Shown one piece after another: positions 23,304-34,250 of a stretch of DNA of 64,000 bases. Position numbers and translations under genes: made by a program. This DNA comes from Cystobasidiopsis lactophilus. Its lineage: Eukaryota; Basidiomycota; Agaricostilbomycetes; Agaricostilbales; Chionosphaeraceae. Where the stretch lies: positions 2,170,001 through 2,234,000 of the forward strand of contig BCIO01000001.1 in the NCBI GenBank assembly GCA_001599975.1. The letters are read 5' to 3'. Position 1 is the first letter of the stretch; the number at the start of each line of letters is the position of its first letter. The notes under the pieces are model-generated. The model made no database searches. It was not told where the DNA came from and saw only the letters and a list, made by a program, of their open reading frames with translations.

Positions 23304-24834
23304 TCAGTCCTCCAATTCCCCTTCTTCAGAGTCCCACTCGTCCCCTTCACTGGCGTCCTCATCCAGCAACCGCGCGTCACCCAGAGCCCTTTCGTCCTCC
23401 TCCTCCTTCGAGCCATCGTACAGCCGCTCGTCAAATGAGACTGGCTTGATCTCGAACCCTTCTGAACCTCGTCGTATCCGGCGGGCGTGCAAATGTCGCA
23501 GAGGGACATCATCGTCGGAGTCGTCCTCTTCGTCAGAGCCGTTGCTGTAGCCTTTGCGGAGACGATGCGCGGCCAGCAGCTTTGGGTTGAGGTCGTCATT
23601 TCCGTACGTGAAGGGCGAAACGCCGACCAGGGAGCGGACGGAGCTCGGGTCAGCGTGCATGTCCACTGGCGGCCACGCATACTGCGCATCTGGATCTGCA
23701 AAATCACAGGAAAGCAAAGTCAGCATCCGAGTCGAATGCCAGCAGAAAGACGGACAAAAGAGCGCGCAACGAGAAGATCATTGTTTGCTTTTGCTCGCGC
23801 TCTCAGACCATCTCCTGAGCCTCTTGCGCCTCCACAGATCTGCTCTCCTCGCTGGGCTGCTCGTTCTCCGACAGCCACTTACGGACGCCGCTACCAGTCG
23901 GGTAGTAAAGACCTGTACCCTCGCCGGCCGCCGGCCAGCACCAAAGAAGCGGATTGTCGCCCATGGACGCTTTGATATTCTCTAAGAGCCCAATGTCGTA
24001 CGGATATTTCACTTCTGAGATCTTGCCGCGTCGGCTGAGCACAGCAGCTCGATCCTTCTCGGACGACTCGATCGTCGTGGTGTTGGTGCAGAGCAGCCAC
24101 AGGTGGTAAAGAGAGAAGAAGCCGACGGCGAAGAGAACTGGGACGGCCAGCGAGAAGTTGACCACAAGGATGATGATGAAGCCGGGTGTTGGGTCCGGCA
24201 TCTTGTTGAAAGCCTCGCCGAAAACAGTCTTAGCGACCAAATAAATGTTGACCGCGGTTGCCACGTCCACGAAGAATAGGAAGCGCAAGAAGTCCGGGTA
24301 CTGCACCTCTCGTAAGACAGGGCTGGCAACACGGCCAAGAACAAAAGCGGACATTACGAAGGCCAACGCAATTCGCGACCCAGGGGCAATGATGGTCCAT
24401 TCGAAGAACACAGCGTCGACACTGGCTGCAATGATGCGCTCGAGGAGGCTTGTATCTGTCTCGCGAGTGGTCAGTACGAATGGCGTACATCGGAAGAGGA
24501 GGAGGACTCACTTAGAGCAAGTCCGGCAGTATCGAGGTCGACCCGTTAGACGCTTCACTTCATGAGCTGAGTCGTCCGAGAGGTTTGGGACATATTCAGA
24601 CGGGATGGACCCTGGGTCCGACATGACCACCCGGTAGTAGGTCCAAAAGACCATGACAACGAGGGCATTGAAAACGACCAGCTCTTGCCAATGTACCACC
24701 CCGATTTTCTTGTTGACGGGCAAGATGATAAACAGCTGCGAAGGATAAGCGATGGCGCAGATCAAGGTAAGGGTGCAGCCGATCCAGATGCGCCCAAAGA
24801 GCCTCGAAGGCCGTATTGAGACGTCGCTGGGCAT
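23304..24834 (-). CDS. PFA4: DHHC palmitoyltransferase, Pfa4-like
   Basis: Integral membrane S-acyltransferase. The start ATG at 24832-24834 opens [14 protein letters not shown], followed by two membrane helices ([35 protein letters not shown]). [11 protein letters not shown] follows, then the Cys-rich domain [20 protein letters not shown] with the active site [17 protein letters not shown]. Two further helices lie in 23803-24411, and the cytosolic part has [16 protein letters not shown] and NPLLWCWP, typical of Pfa4-type enzymes. It ends in a very acidic tail ([17 protein letters not shown]), stop at 23304-23306. It is convergent with the bromodomain gene (98 bp apart) and divergent from AFG2. 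Pfa4 is my best subfamily match. Confidence 0.82.
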
Positions 24835-25151
24835 GGCCCTGGGTATAAGGAGCGCGCGCTCGAGAGCTGATGATGCCAGCTTGGGGAGAGAGCAGAGGGC
24901 CTTCAAGAAGTCGAAAGCCGTGTTGCGAGGCCGACCGAATTCTCAGGCATTGCCCGAGCGAAGGCGTTTGAGGCTAGGCTTCTTAGCCTTTCTGGGATGC
25001 GCTGGGTTCCACAGATCTTGTTACAACCAGGTGAAGGGGTGCTCCCAAAGGTAGCTGGAGCGGGTTCGGCGCCCCTACTGGCCGGTGCGGAAGAAGGAGC
25101 TGTTGGACGAGGACGTCGACCTGCCGAGAAGTGCATGCGCATAAAAGGCCC
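24835..25151. promoter_or_regulatory. Divergent promoter PFA4-like/AFG2
   Basis: 317 bp between opposed start codons; no gene and no clear TATA box. Confidence 0.45.
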
Positions 25152-27901
25152 ATGAGCCAAAAACCATCTCTTCTGCCCGTTGACGTGCTGCCAGAAGGGC
25201 CCAATCCAGCTCCCGCCCGCTCGAGCCGGCGTGTCCATCTGTCGCCCAATTTTTTGAAGGCAGCAAAGCTCTCGACTGGTGACTTCGTAGTGGTCCAGAA
25301 TGCGCTCAGCTCGCAAGATCTCGGGCAAAAGCTTTCTTTGGAAGAGTCGCTTGCCACCGGAACCTCTCGGTTCGTCTTGGGACAAGCATGGCCAGCTTTA
25401 AGCCCTTCATCGAGCAAGCTCCTTATTTACCTGTCCAATGATCTGCCTCTCATGATGCGATTTGTATACTTTATGATTAGATGCTCAAATGAGAGCCGCT
25501 ATGCTGGATGAGTTGGCCACGCAATCCGGCGAACTGGTCTCTGTCGTCCCCATGACCCAAAGCGGCCTGGTCGGCGCCGAACTGCTCAAAGTTACTCTGT
25601 TGCCCAAGTCTACCAAGGATGCAAAGTCTTTCGGAAAGAGTGCGGAGGATCGGCTTTTCAACGCCTACGTCAAGCACGCGCTCTGTGAGTTCACCTCCTG
25701 GAAAGTGGTCAGGCCTGTGCTTACGAAAGGGCCTTTAGCGGATCTTAAATGCGTCTTCAAAGGTCAAACTCTTGTCCTGACCTATCACGGCCGGCCCGTT
25801 CTGTTCGAGCTTGTCAATCTGTCCTATGACGAGGCTCGCGCCAACGCTCAAATCGGCCTGGTCACCGCCTCCACACAAATCTCATACGAAGAGGACAAGC
25901 CGCCCCAAACCACAAAATCTATTGAAGAGCGCGCGAAGATGGCCAACCTCTCTCTTGAAGCAGCCTATGCCGATGTTGGTGGACTCTCGGCCCAAATCCA
26001 GCAGATCCGCGAGCTGGTCGAACTTCCTCTAACCAGACCTGATGTTTACAAGCACTTTGGTACGTTCGATCATCTACTTATCGTAGCGTCGCTGAGTGAG
26101 AAGTACTGCCAGGCCTCAAGCCGCCGAAGGGGATCCTCTTGTACGGCCCACCAGGCTCAGGCAAGACGCTACTGGCGGCTCGAATTGCCCAATCCCTAGG
26201 CCTCCCCAAGTTCTCCATTGCCGGCGCCTCGCTCTCTTCGCCTTTTCACGGCGAAACCGAGTCTCGCCTGCGCGAAGTGTTTGAAGAGGCAAAGGCTTGC
26301 GGACCCAGCATTGTTGTCATTGACGAGATTGATGCTCTTGCACCTAAACGAGAAGATTCTGGCGAAGTAGAGCGGCGGGTCGTGGCAGAGCTGCTGACCT
26401 TGATGGACGGGCTAGACGACAAGCCGGGGGACGAAGCCGAAACCAAAACAGTGCTGGTCATCGCATGCACCAATCGTCCAAATTCAATAGATCCGGCACT
26501 GAGGCGACCAGGTCGTTTCGATAAGGAAATAGAGATAGGTGGGGCAACAATGAGCATGTGTTCCACGCTGTGGCTGAAGACTTGCCGGCCAGGGATTCCT
26601 GACGCGACGGCTCGTCTTTCGATACTAGAGGTACTTCTCAAGAGCATGCCGTCACACGTCAGCAAACCGTTCATAAAGGAGCTGGCTGGCCGAACACATG
26701 GCTTTGTGGGAGCTGACCTCGCCGCCCTCGTTCACGCGGCTGGTCTGCATGCTGTTCGAAGATCTTTGGATACTAAAACGGCAATGGAAGGAATGTTCTT
26801 GGAGCAAGAGGACCTGGAGGCCGCCCTGCTCAAAACTCAACCGTCTGCCATGCGCGAGGTTTTTGTCGAAGTACCGGCTGTTAGATGGGAAGACATCGGA
26901 GGCCAAGCGGAGATCAAGCAAGCTCTCAAGCAGGCTGTCGAATGGCCCCTTCGGCATCGCGATGCCTTCGAGCGACTCGGCGCACGCGCGCCCGGAGGAG
27001 TCCTGCTCTATGGCCCACCTGGCTGCAGCAAAACGTTGATCGCGAAGGCCGTCGCTACCGAATCCGGTCTCAACTTCATGTCTATCAAAGGGCCTGAGGT
27101 CTTTAACAAGTACGTGGGCGAATCAGAGCGGACAATCCGCGAGATGTTCCGCAAAGCTCGAGCGAATGCGCCATCCATCCTATTTCTCGTGGGCTCTTCT
27201 CACAGAGCTTCAGTTCAAGTGCTGATGCTCTGCGACTCCAACAGGACGAAGTGGACGCCATTGCTGGTACTCGAGCCGAAGAAGGCGCCTCTGGTTCAGA
27301 CCGTGTTCTTACAACCCTACTCACGGAGATGGACGGCATCGAAAGTCTCCAAGGGGTTGTGGTGCTTGCCGCCACGAATCGGCCTTCATCCATTGTAAGC
27401 CCTTCTGCCTGCCGTCATTTGACCCGACCCGTTTTCAACGATTCTCCCAGGACTCTGCCTTGCTGAGACCTGGACGCCTGGACCAGCTCCTTTATGTATC
27501 GCCTCCGGATCTTTCGGCGAGACAAAGCATCTTCGAGATCAACCTGAAGAGAATAAGCGTCGAGAGCAATCTCGACGTGGCCAGCCTGGCGATGCTGGTG
27601 GGTCTGCTTCGACTGCGCGATGCTGCGCAGGGTTGATAGTTTGTCTTCTGTGCAGAGTGAAGGCTGCTCTGGAGCCGAGATCGTTTCAATTTGCCAGAAA
27701 GCGGCACTGGACACGATGTCTGAAAACATCGATGCCACACGGGTTAGCCTCTTGGACACCTTTTGTGTATACAAACACACTCACTGTTGGTTACAGGTCA
27801 AAACCGAGCATTTTTACGCAGCGGCCAAGGGCATGCGGCGTCGGATCACTCAAGACTCGCTCGAATCCTTTCGGCATTGGCGCGACCAACTTGCCAACTG
27901 A
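25152..27901 (+). CDS. AFG2: Type II AAA ATPase Afg2/Drg1 (SPATA5-like)
   Basis: Hexameric AAA ATPase that releases Rlp24 and other shuttling factors from pre-60S ribosomes in the cytoplasm. The start ATG at 25152 gives [13 protein letters not shown], an N-domain with [21 protein letters not shown]1 ring: [16 protein letters not shown], Walker A GPPGSGKT, Walker [15 protein letters not shown]2 ring: [18 protein letters not shown], Walker [27 protein letters not shown], Walker B split by an intron (SILFL then DEVDAIAG) and [12 protein letters not shown]. The GCSK variant Walker A is usual in this family. It ends [12 protein letters not shown] at 27899-27901. A 54-nt intron at 26539-26592 has no in-frame stop. 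The 5' exon joins near 25400-25490 are unsure. Confidence 0.92.
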
Positions 27902-28117
27902 AACCTCTTCACGAGTCCTCATCCGTCAACTCTTCTTCGAATGTCAATGTGTGTCGTTCCCAGCCTGGCGCCTTTTCCCAGTTGAAGCCGTCCGAGCTCG
28001 GTGGAAAGGGGATGGGCACAAAGAGGGAGATCAGCCGGCTAGCCCATCTTTCAATTGGCGCTACTTTGCATCTTTAGACAGAAACGGCTCACTACCTGGT
28101 GGACTCAAAAAGGAAAA

Positions 28118-29432
28118 TTAGCGGTAGGCCGGGTTAAATTCGGACAGCACCCACTCTCCCGCCGGCGTGATGTTGAAATATTGCTTGAGGTTGTGCTTGA
28201 CGCCCAGGTCATACGGGTTTTTGAACTCGAGCCCCCGCCTCTCCATGACCTTTCGATCTATCGCAAAGCACATCAATGACGGTGAGGTGTGCCTTGGAAC
28301 TTAAGACGAACAGAGGCCATTGTCACTCGACTCGACGGTCGTCTCGTTTCTTGATACCAGCCACAATTGCCAGAGCAGCATGATGGTGAGCGCGATGCCC
28401 AGGACGAAAGAAAGGACCATGAGGAGCAAGACGAGAATACGCGGCGAGTGATGCTGCCACTGCCGAAGTTTGGATCAGCTTTTGTCCGGGCCACAGTAAT
28501 GCGAATGGCTGAATTACCGTTCGGTTTCGCCTCAGATCTAGCATATCCCAAAAAGGTCGCCACCCTAGTAGGACGACGACGTAGCAAGAGCCTGCCAGAT
28601 ACGCCATGAACAGGATGAAGTAGCGACCATTGTTGAGGCCAACACATTGGCTAAAGCAAAGCTTCAGTCTTTGAATTCACACACCGGAGCGCGAATATTC
28701 ACTTGATCCAAGGGCAGTGGTGGCTGACCGCAAGTTGGCTTCACTAGACTTCAACGTTCAAGAGGTGAGGGACGCACTCGTAGGCCTGCGAACCGGCATC
28801 AGCACAGCACTCATATGAAACTGATCAGAATTCTTACTAAAATGCAAGTGCGACAGTTGCGGCAGTGGTGTGCGCGCTCGGGCTTGAAAGGCGGGCGTCC
28901 TTGTGCGTTCAAGGGACACTTTTTGCAGACGCGGGTCCCATCGCCGATCTCATGTCCAGCAGTAGCAGGCTCTGCTAACCTAGGCGATACGTGCGCCTGT
29001 CGGAGCGCCTTGACAGCCTGCAGCCGTCCTTTGGGAGCCACTTTCAGCGCCTTTGCCAGCCACGAAGGCTGGAAAGAGCTGGTATTCCCATTGTTTGGAT
29101 TTCCAGGGTTGGTCGTGATAGCCATGTAGTAGTGAAAGCTGAACGAGTAGACCGTGTATGCGCTGAAGAGGAGGCCGAAGAGCCCTTTGAAGCTCGACTG
29201 GCGGCCCCCGAGGAACGCATAAGGGAAAATCACGTCAACTTTGGCGTTCCTTTAGCCAGATGCTCCTCGGGAAGGGAGAAGTGGGCCACCCACAATAGGT
29301 GAAGACGCAGAGAGCAAGCAATCCAACGCCCAAGCCGACAAAAAGAGGCCCAGCCCTTCCCGTAGCCCTGTCTGTGACATCTTCGAGCCAGTGACAGCAT
29401 GCAAAGAGCCTTCTGGTGGCGCTTTTGAGCAT
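28118..29432 (-). CDS. DHHC palmitoyltransferase, second gene
   Basis: Another membrane S-acyltransferase, clearly different from the one at 23.3-24.8 kb. The likely start ATG at 29430-29432 opens MLKSATRRLFACCHW, with membrane helix PLFVGLGVGLLALCVF splicing to TYFDVIFPYAFLGG. It has the conserved ITTNPGNPNNG, then a Cys-rich domain with TRVCKKC, KPERAHHCRNCRTCIL, and the active site read across an 8-nt microexon (28778-28785) as AYDHHCPWINQCVGLNNG. Two more helices follow (FILFMAYLAGSCYVVVLL; ILVLLLMVLSFVLGIAL), then RNETTVESSDN and KNPYDLGVKHNLKQYF, as in many DHHC enzymes. The stop is at 28118-28120. Its subfamily is not clear. Confidence 0.83.
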
Positions 29433-30341
29433 CCGGGTGTGTCCCGTCTGTCGTTGTTCGGAGCAAGCGTCTTGGACCCGGTCGACCGCGACTTCGAAGC
29501 CCCGAGGTGGCCGCTCATGGGTTTGGTTGTTGCGAACGAGTTCTCCGTAGTCTACATAAACCAACAAGCGCATCCCATCGCCCCCAGACCAGACCAAACG
29601 GCCAGAAATTGACCTAATGATGACACTGCCGACGTTCATGCTGCTTGGTTGCCTCTGTTAGACTCGTCACAACCACGCCATTACTCACTTCTGCTTGCTG
29701 TGTGTGCCTTTGGGAACTGCCAAGCCCTCACATGGCGAGAAAAGCAAGCAAATTGAACCAGAGTCAGGGCTCGCCGTCGCTGTTCTGTGTGATTCGCGTC
29801 CTGTTCTTCCACACCAACGCTGGCCTATCTCAAATGCTCTTCAAAGACCACTGAATCAACGTTAAAGCTCTTTGACCAGGCGTTACCACTGGAATGGTCG
29901 CGTGAAATGACCGACCGAGTACGATCGGCCGTGGCCTTTGCGAAACTATCCCAAGTGACCACCTAGCTTCAAGAAGATGTCCTTTCTCTGAATTGACACC
30001 AAACTCGCCACCTAATTTGCCAACCTACCACCAGCCAGCACTCCCCGTGCGGACCTCGGTGCGGATCTGCGTGCTCTGCCAGTAAAGCCTGATACAGTGC
30101 CCTCCCGCGGATTCGTTTGAGATTGTTGCATGGGCATGCTGTTGCTTATCAGTAGGGACACTCAACGTGCTGGGAAGCTCGCCCTTAGCCTTTGCCGGGT
30201 GGAGGAGCAAGCGCCGGTGCTAGCGCGGCCGCGGAATAAAATTCTCGGCCGCGTTTCCGCACTTCGCTCGGTCTTCGTCGCTGAGTCACTGTTTCTGCTC
30301 TTTGGTTGACTACCACCACCACTCCCCTTCATTCATTGTAT
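29433..30341. other. Intergenic, 909 bp
   Basis: No convincing gene. It separates a minus-strand start (29432) from a plus-strand start (30342) and so holds two promoters. The only structure seen is the inverted repeat at 30224-30253. Confidence 0.5.
30224..30253. repeat. Imperfect GC-rich inverted repeat
   Basis: Left arm cgcggccgcggaat and right arm attctcggccgcg around a three-base loop (aaa). The arms pair except for one bulge or mismatch. It lies about 90 bp upstream of the ATG at 30342. Confidence 0.7.
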
Positions 30342-30971
30342 ATGGAAGGCCCCTCCTTCAAAATCTGGCTCGCCAGCGCGGCCCTGGGCTTCGTTGGGCT
30401 GCTGCATTCGCTCTGGCATTCCATTTTTCGGCAACAAAGTTTACCGCCAAAACAAGCGAAGCGGTTGCACCGACGTCGCTCTGCCACCCCGCCAATAATA
30501 ATGCCAGCCGTCGAAATCATCGCCGACATCCCAGTGCCAGCGCTCTTCACCATGGCCCAGTCATCGTCCGGCGCGAGTTCGCCAACCCGCCCATCGCGAA
30601 GTTTCTCTTCGGAGTCCATCCCCTTCTCCATTTCGCCTTCTATCGAGTCCACGCCATCTCTATGTTCGACAATCTCGTCTGAGATGGACACGTCGTCCTC
30701 TTCGGTCTCACCCCAGCCCGAGCGCTCATCCCCGAGGAGGTCCGTTAGCGCGTCCAAGCTGCGAGACAAGCTTTGCAACCTCAGCAATCCCTCCTCCGAA
30801 TCATCTCCGCCCAAGCGGCAAGTGCGCCGCCGCTTTTCCCTCTGCCCGCGAAAATCCTTCCAGCGACTTGAAACGCAAACCAAGAAACGGTCATTTCGGG
30901 GCACCTCTCCGCCTGCGCAGACGAACCAAAAGCCGGGGTTGCACTATGCGGAGCTGCATTGGAGTGACTAG
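30342..30971 (+). CDS. Hypothetical Ser-rich protein with N-terminal membrane helix
   Basis: Intronless ORF of 209 codons from the ATG at 30342 (MEGPSFKIWLASAALG). Residues about 8-26 form a hydrophobic helix (WLASAALGFVGLLHSLWH), followed by a basic patch (PKQAKRLHRRRS) and a long Ser/Pro-rich disordered part. It ends with Arg/Lys-rich segments (KRQVRRRFSLCPRKSF) that hold RRxS-type kinase sites. No family is recognised. The reverse strand is also open for 191 codons, so coding on this strand rests on the membrane helix plus basic stop-transfer pattern. Confidence 0.45.
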   Translation: MEGPSFKIWLASAALGFVGLLHSLWHSIFRQQSLPPKQAKRLHRRRSATPPIIMPAVEIIADIPVPALFTMAQSSSGASSPTRPSRSFSSESIPFSISPSIESTPSLCSTISSEMDTSSSSVSPQPERSSPRRSVSASKLRDKLCNLSNPSSESSPPKRQVRRRFSLCPRKSFQRLETQTKKRSFRGTSPPAQTNQKPGLHYAELHWSD

Positions 30972-31494
30972 GAAGTAGAGAGGCGTTCTGGAAATCGCTT
31001 CGGCGACTAATCAGTCAGTTCCTCTCCCTTGCTTACCTTTTGAATATGTCCTGAGATTCACCTACAGCCTACGTACTTCGAGACCGTATGATGGCCATCA
31101 TGGCTATAGACTGCCGTCAGGCATCGTCATGCATTCTGGCCAACTACGACTTCCCTCGCCGAGGTTGGTCTCCTATTTCCTCGCTATTTATCAACCGGCC
31201 TCTTACCTGTTGCTACAGGCAAGTCCGATCTGATGCTGTATCGAGCTACTGCGCTGCGCTGCCCGGCCAAGGCCTCGCTTCCGGTGGCGATTCGGAGAGT
31301 GCGGGCGAGGGAGATCCCTTGTCTTGTCGTTTTCAGCAAGTGTAGAGACACTTTCATGGAGCTACATTCTGTCGCATCATTACATTGTATTACCACGACT
31401 CATCTCAGCATACTCACACCTGTTTCATGCGAAAACTCAAAACTCAATTGCTTGACCATTCGACCACTTGACCAAAAGCCCCTCAGCCTCCAAA
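30972..31494. other. Intergenic, 523 bp
   Basis: Nothing recognisable; it should contain the 3' end of the upstream hypothetical gene and the promoter of the dehydrogenase gene. Confidence 0.4.
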
Positions 31495-32631
31495 ATGAGA
31501 GTTGGATTCAGCGGCCTTGGGAACATGGTACGCACAGCACAGCTGCCATAATGGCCTTGTGTCGTCGCTGATCGGCACCCAACAGGGCAGAGCAAGTCCT
31601 TCACCCGCTCGGGCCAAACGAGAGACTGGGCTCATCGGCTCGCATTGCCCAGGGCATGGCCTCGAACTTGGCCAGCAAAGGGAACCTGGAGCACCCCTTG
31701 CTGCTTTTCAACCGGACAGCGAGCCGTGCTGAAGCCTTCAGCGCCGCTACGCCGAACACAGAAGTCGCCTCGACCTTGCCAGGCTTCGTTCAGTCTTGTG
31801 ACATTGTCTTTGTTTGCTTGGGCGAGGACCCATCTGTCCTGTCTTTCTTCGAATCTGCGCTTGAGGAAGACGTGTCGGGCAAAACATTTGTGGACTGCTC
31901 GACAGTCCACCCCGACACTTCATCGAAAATCGGCACCATGGTGGAGAATGCGAAAGCTCGCTTCGTTTGCATGCCCGTCTTTGGTGCTCCGTGAGCCAGT
32001 ATCTCTATTGCTTGGCAGGAAATCTAAGCCAGGGGTACCAGCGCCATGGCGGCAGCCGGAACCTTGATCTGCGTTCCCGCTGGCCGAAAAGCCAGCATCG
32101 ACCAGATCAGGCCCTTTCTCGTGGGAGTACTGGGGCGAGCGGTTCTCGACATGAGCGACCAACCTTTTGAAAAGGCGTCACTGCTCAAATTAACCGGCAA
32201 CACCTTCATCTTGGGAATGATCAATACTCTGGCCGAAGGCCATGTCTTCGCGGAGCAGTCCGGCCTCGGCAGTGACTTTCTCCACCAGTACATTGAGCTT
32301 ATGTTTCGTAGGGCTCTCCCCTCCCTCGGCCTCTGTTCAGCAAACTGACGGCTTCCTTTGCGTTGCAGCTGGACCTTACGTCGCCTACTCGAACCGAATG
32401 CTCAGCGGCGACTACCACAAACGAGAGGAGCCGTTGTTTGCCATCGATCTCGCGCGAAAAGACGCACGCCACGCACTGGCAATCGCATCGGCTTCCGGCG
32501 CCAAAATGGATGGCCTCCAAACCATCAAAGGCCATCTTGACCTCGTCAAAGAGCTCAAAGGCGAGAAGGGCGACGTGGCCGGCTTGTTTGGAGCCGTGCG
32601 AACCCAGAGTGGCCTTGTCTTTGAGAACTGA
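31495..32631 (+). CDS. NAD(P)-binding beta-hydroxyacid dehydrogenase
   Basis: Member of the 3-hydroxyisobutyrate / 6-phosphogluconate dehydrogenase-like superfamily. Exon 1 (31495-31527) encodes MRVGFSGLGNM, the start of a Rossmann GxGxxG nucleotide site; the next exon (from 31653) continues GMASNLASKG. Further motifs are LLLFNRTASRAEAF, DIVFVCLGEDPSV, FVDCSTVHPDTS, FGAPGTSAMAAAGTL (the substrate-loop position of the family) and LLKLTGNTFILGMINTLAEG (helix with the catalytic Lys region). The end is KGDVAGLFGAVRTQSGLVFEN, stop at 32629-32631. The 125-nt gap between the first two exons might hide a tiny extra exon. Substrate unknown. Confidence 0.82.
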
Positions 32632-32932
32632 CTGCTGCGGCCAAGCGAGTGTGAGCAATTCCTTCCGCTGTCCTCCTCCTTCTCTTCTTGCCAGCGCTCA
32701 ATGATTAGCCAACCTAACCAAAACTGATTTAATGAGATTGATTGGCGCATCAGCGTCCATGAAACCATTTCTCGCATGTCGAATGAGAGCCTTCCTTCCT
32801 ACATCTGCCTTCCGAGAACCAAACGAATTGCAAAGAACTGACTAATAGCAAACTGCTGTTGCCTACAGATGCTCCGGCGAAGGCACCACGCGCCAATATG
32901 AAAAGAAGAACGAAGGACGCGCTACGAATTAA

Positions 32933-33869
32933 TTACAACAACAGGGCAACGGGCAGAGCGAGAGCAAAGAGAGCCCCCAGCGGAGCTAGAGAGCCAGCGC
33001 CGTTGGGTGTGTCTGCACCTGGAATCTTTGGTAGCGGTGCAGCTGGACTACTGGCCGGGGGAGGGCCGTTATCGGCGGCGGAGGATCCTGGCGGTCTGAA
33101 GGCTCTGTGAGCTAATGCTTTGCAAGGACGTAACGTGAGACTCACTTTTGAGCGTCGTCAGTTGTCTGCTGCTTGACGTTGGTGGCCGACGAAAGAGGAC
33201 CTTTGGTGGTCGTTGTTGAAGACTGGGCGACTTTGGTCGCGGTGGAGCCCGCGGTCGTGGGACCGCTCAAGATCGTGCCTTGCCCAAAAGTCAATCCTCC
33301 GCTTGTTTCAGGAGGTGCAACAACGTCAGCCTGTTCCCGATATCAACAAGCGTAAGCCGGTCTTCTCCAATCAAGAGACAGCAAGTTGGCAACGCGCACC
33401 CCCGGCGAACAGATGCTAAATCGGCCAGTCCAAGCGACATCTCCCTTGGTGCTGAACTGGAAGAAGTAGATTGGCGAGCAAGGCGAAACGGCGGGAACTC
33501 TCCAAACGAAGGACGACGTCGACGAGGCATCGACTGTGGCGATGTCGAGCAGGGTGTTACCGGTTTGGAAGATGCTACCGCCGCCAAAGTGAGCAAAATT
33601 GTCTCATTTGGGTCTCCCCGCGGATTAAGAAGAACGACTCACTCGCTGCCAGACATGAGACTGATCTTGGTCGAGCTCCATCCATCCGCCGGCGCCCACG
33701 CGATAGTGTAGTCTTGCCCCGATGTCAGGTTGTTCGGCCACGGTGTGTAGGGTACGAGGTCTGTTGATGCAGCTTCAGAAGGGTATTCTGACCTTTCATT
33801 TGGCACCCAGCAGCACCCACCTGCTGCGACCAGCCCGAGAAGGGCCAGCAACGCCCAAGGCGATCGCAT
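32933..33869 (-). CDS. Secreted GPI-anchored Kre9/Knh1-like protein
   Basis: Small cell-surface protein. The start ATG at 33867-33869 gives a signal peptide (MRSPWALLALLGLVAAGGCC). One compact Ig-like domain of the Kre9/Knh1 type follows: PNNLTSGQDYTIAWAP, KISLMSGS, then over introns SIFQTGNTLLDIATV, SSFVWRVPAVSPC and YFFQFSTKGDVAWTGRFSI. A Ser/Thr/Pro-rich stalk leads to a typical GPI signal (PNGAGSLAPLGALFALALPV then ALLL) at the stop, 32933-32935. Such proteins are common in basidiomycete walls. Anchor addition is inferred from the hydrophobic tail after small residues. Confidence 0.72.
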
Positions 33870-34250
33870 GGCTTTCGGTTGGGTATGCGTCGGTAACGAG
33901 CGTGGTGGTGGTCAAAGAGTGAAGAGAAGTTGGGTGTGAGCAGCAGTCGGTCGGAGAGGTCAAAGCGGGTGCGAAATTGCGAGGTCTGGTGGTGAAACGG
34001 CCTGTTTCGCCCAGCATCCGTTTCCATCTTGTGCAATTGCCAAGTTGCTTTTCTGTGCTCCTCTTTACACTCTTGTCGTATGCTGGCGTCTCGCAGTGGT
34101 TGCGACCGATGGAAAAACGATCCATGTTGATTTTCATCTTCCTTGTCCGCATGCCACGATGTCATGACACAACTTGTCGCTGAGCTTCAGCTGCGTGATG
34201 CTGACTTTGCTAGGGGTGGGCGATCGATTTGCGTCAAGATAGGGGTCCAG

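Noticed and set aside
30329-30904. 191-codon minus-strand frame opposite the Ser-rich hypothetical gene
   Set aside because: The plus strand has a membrane helix with basic flank and an ATG start. The minus frame is Asp/Glu/Gly-rich shadow. Not fully excluded.
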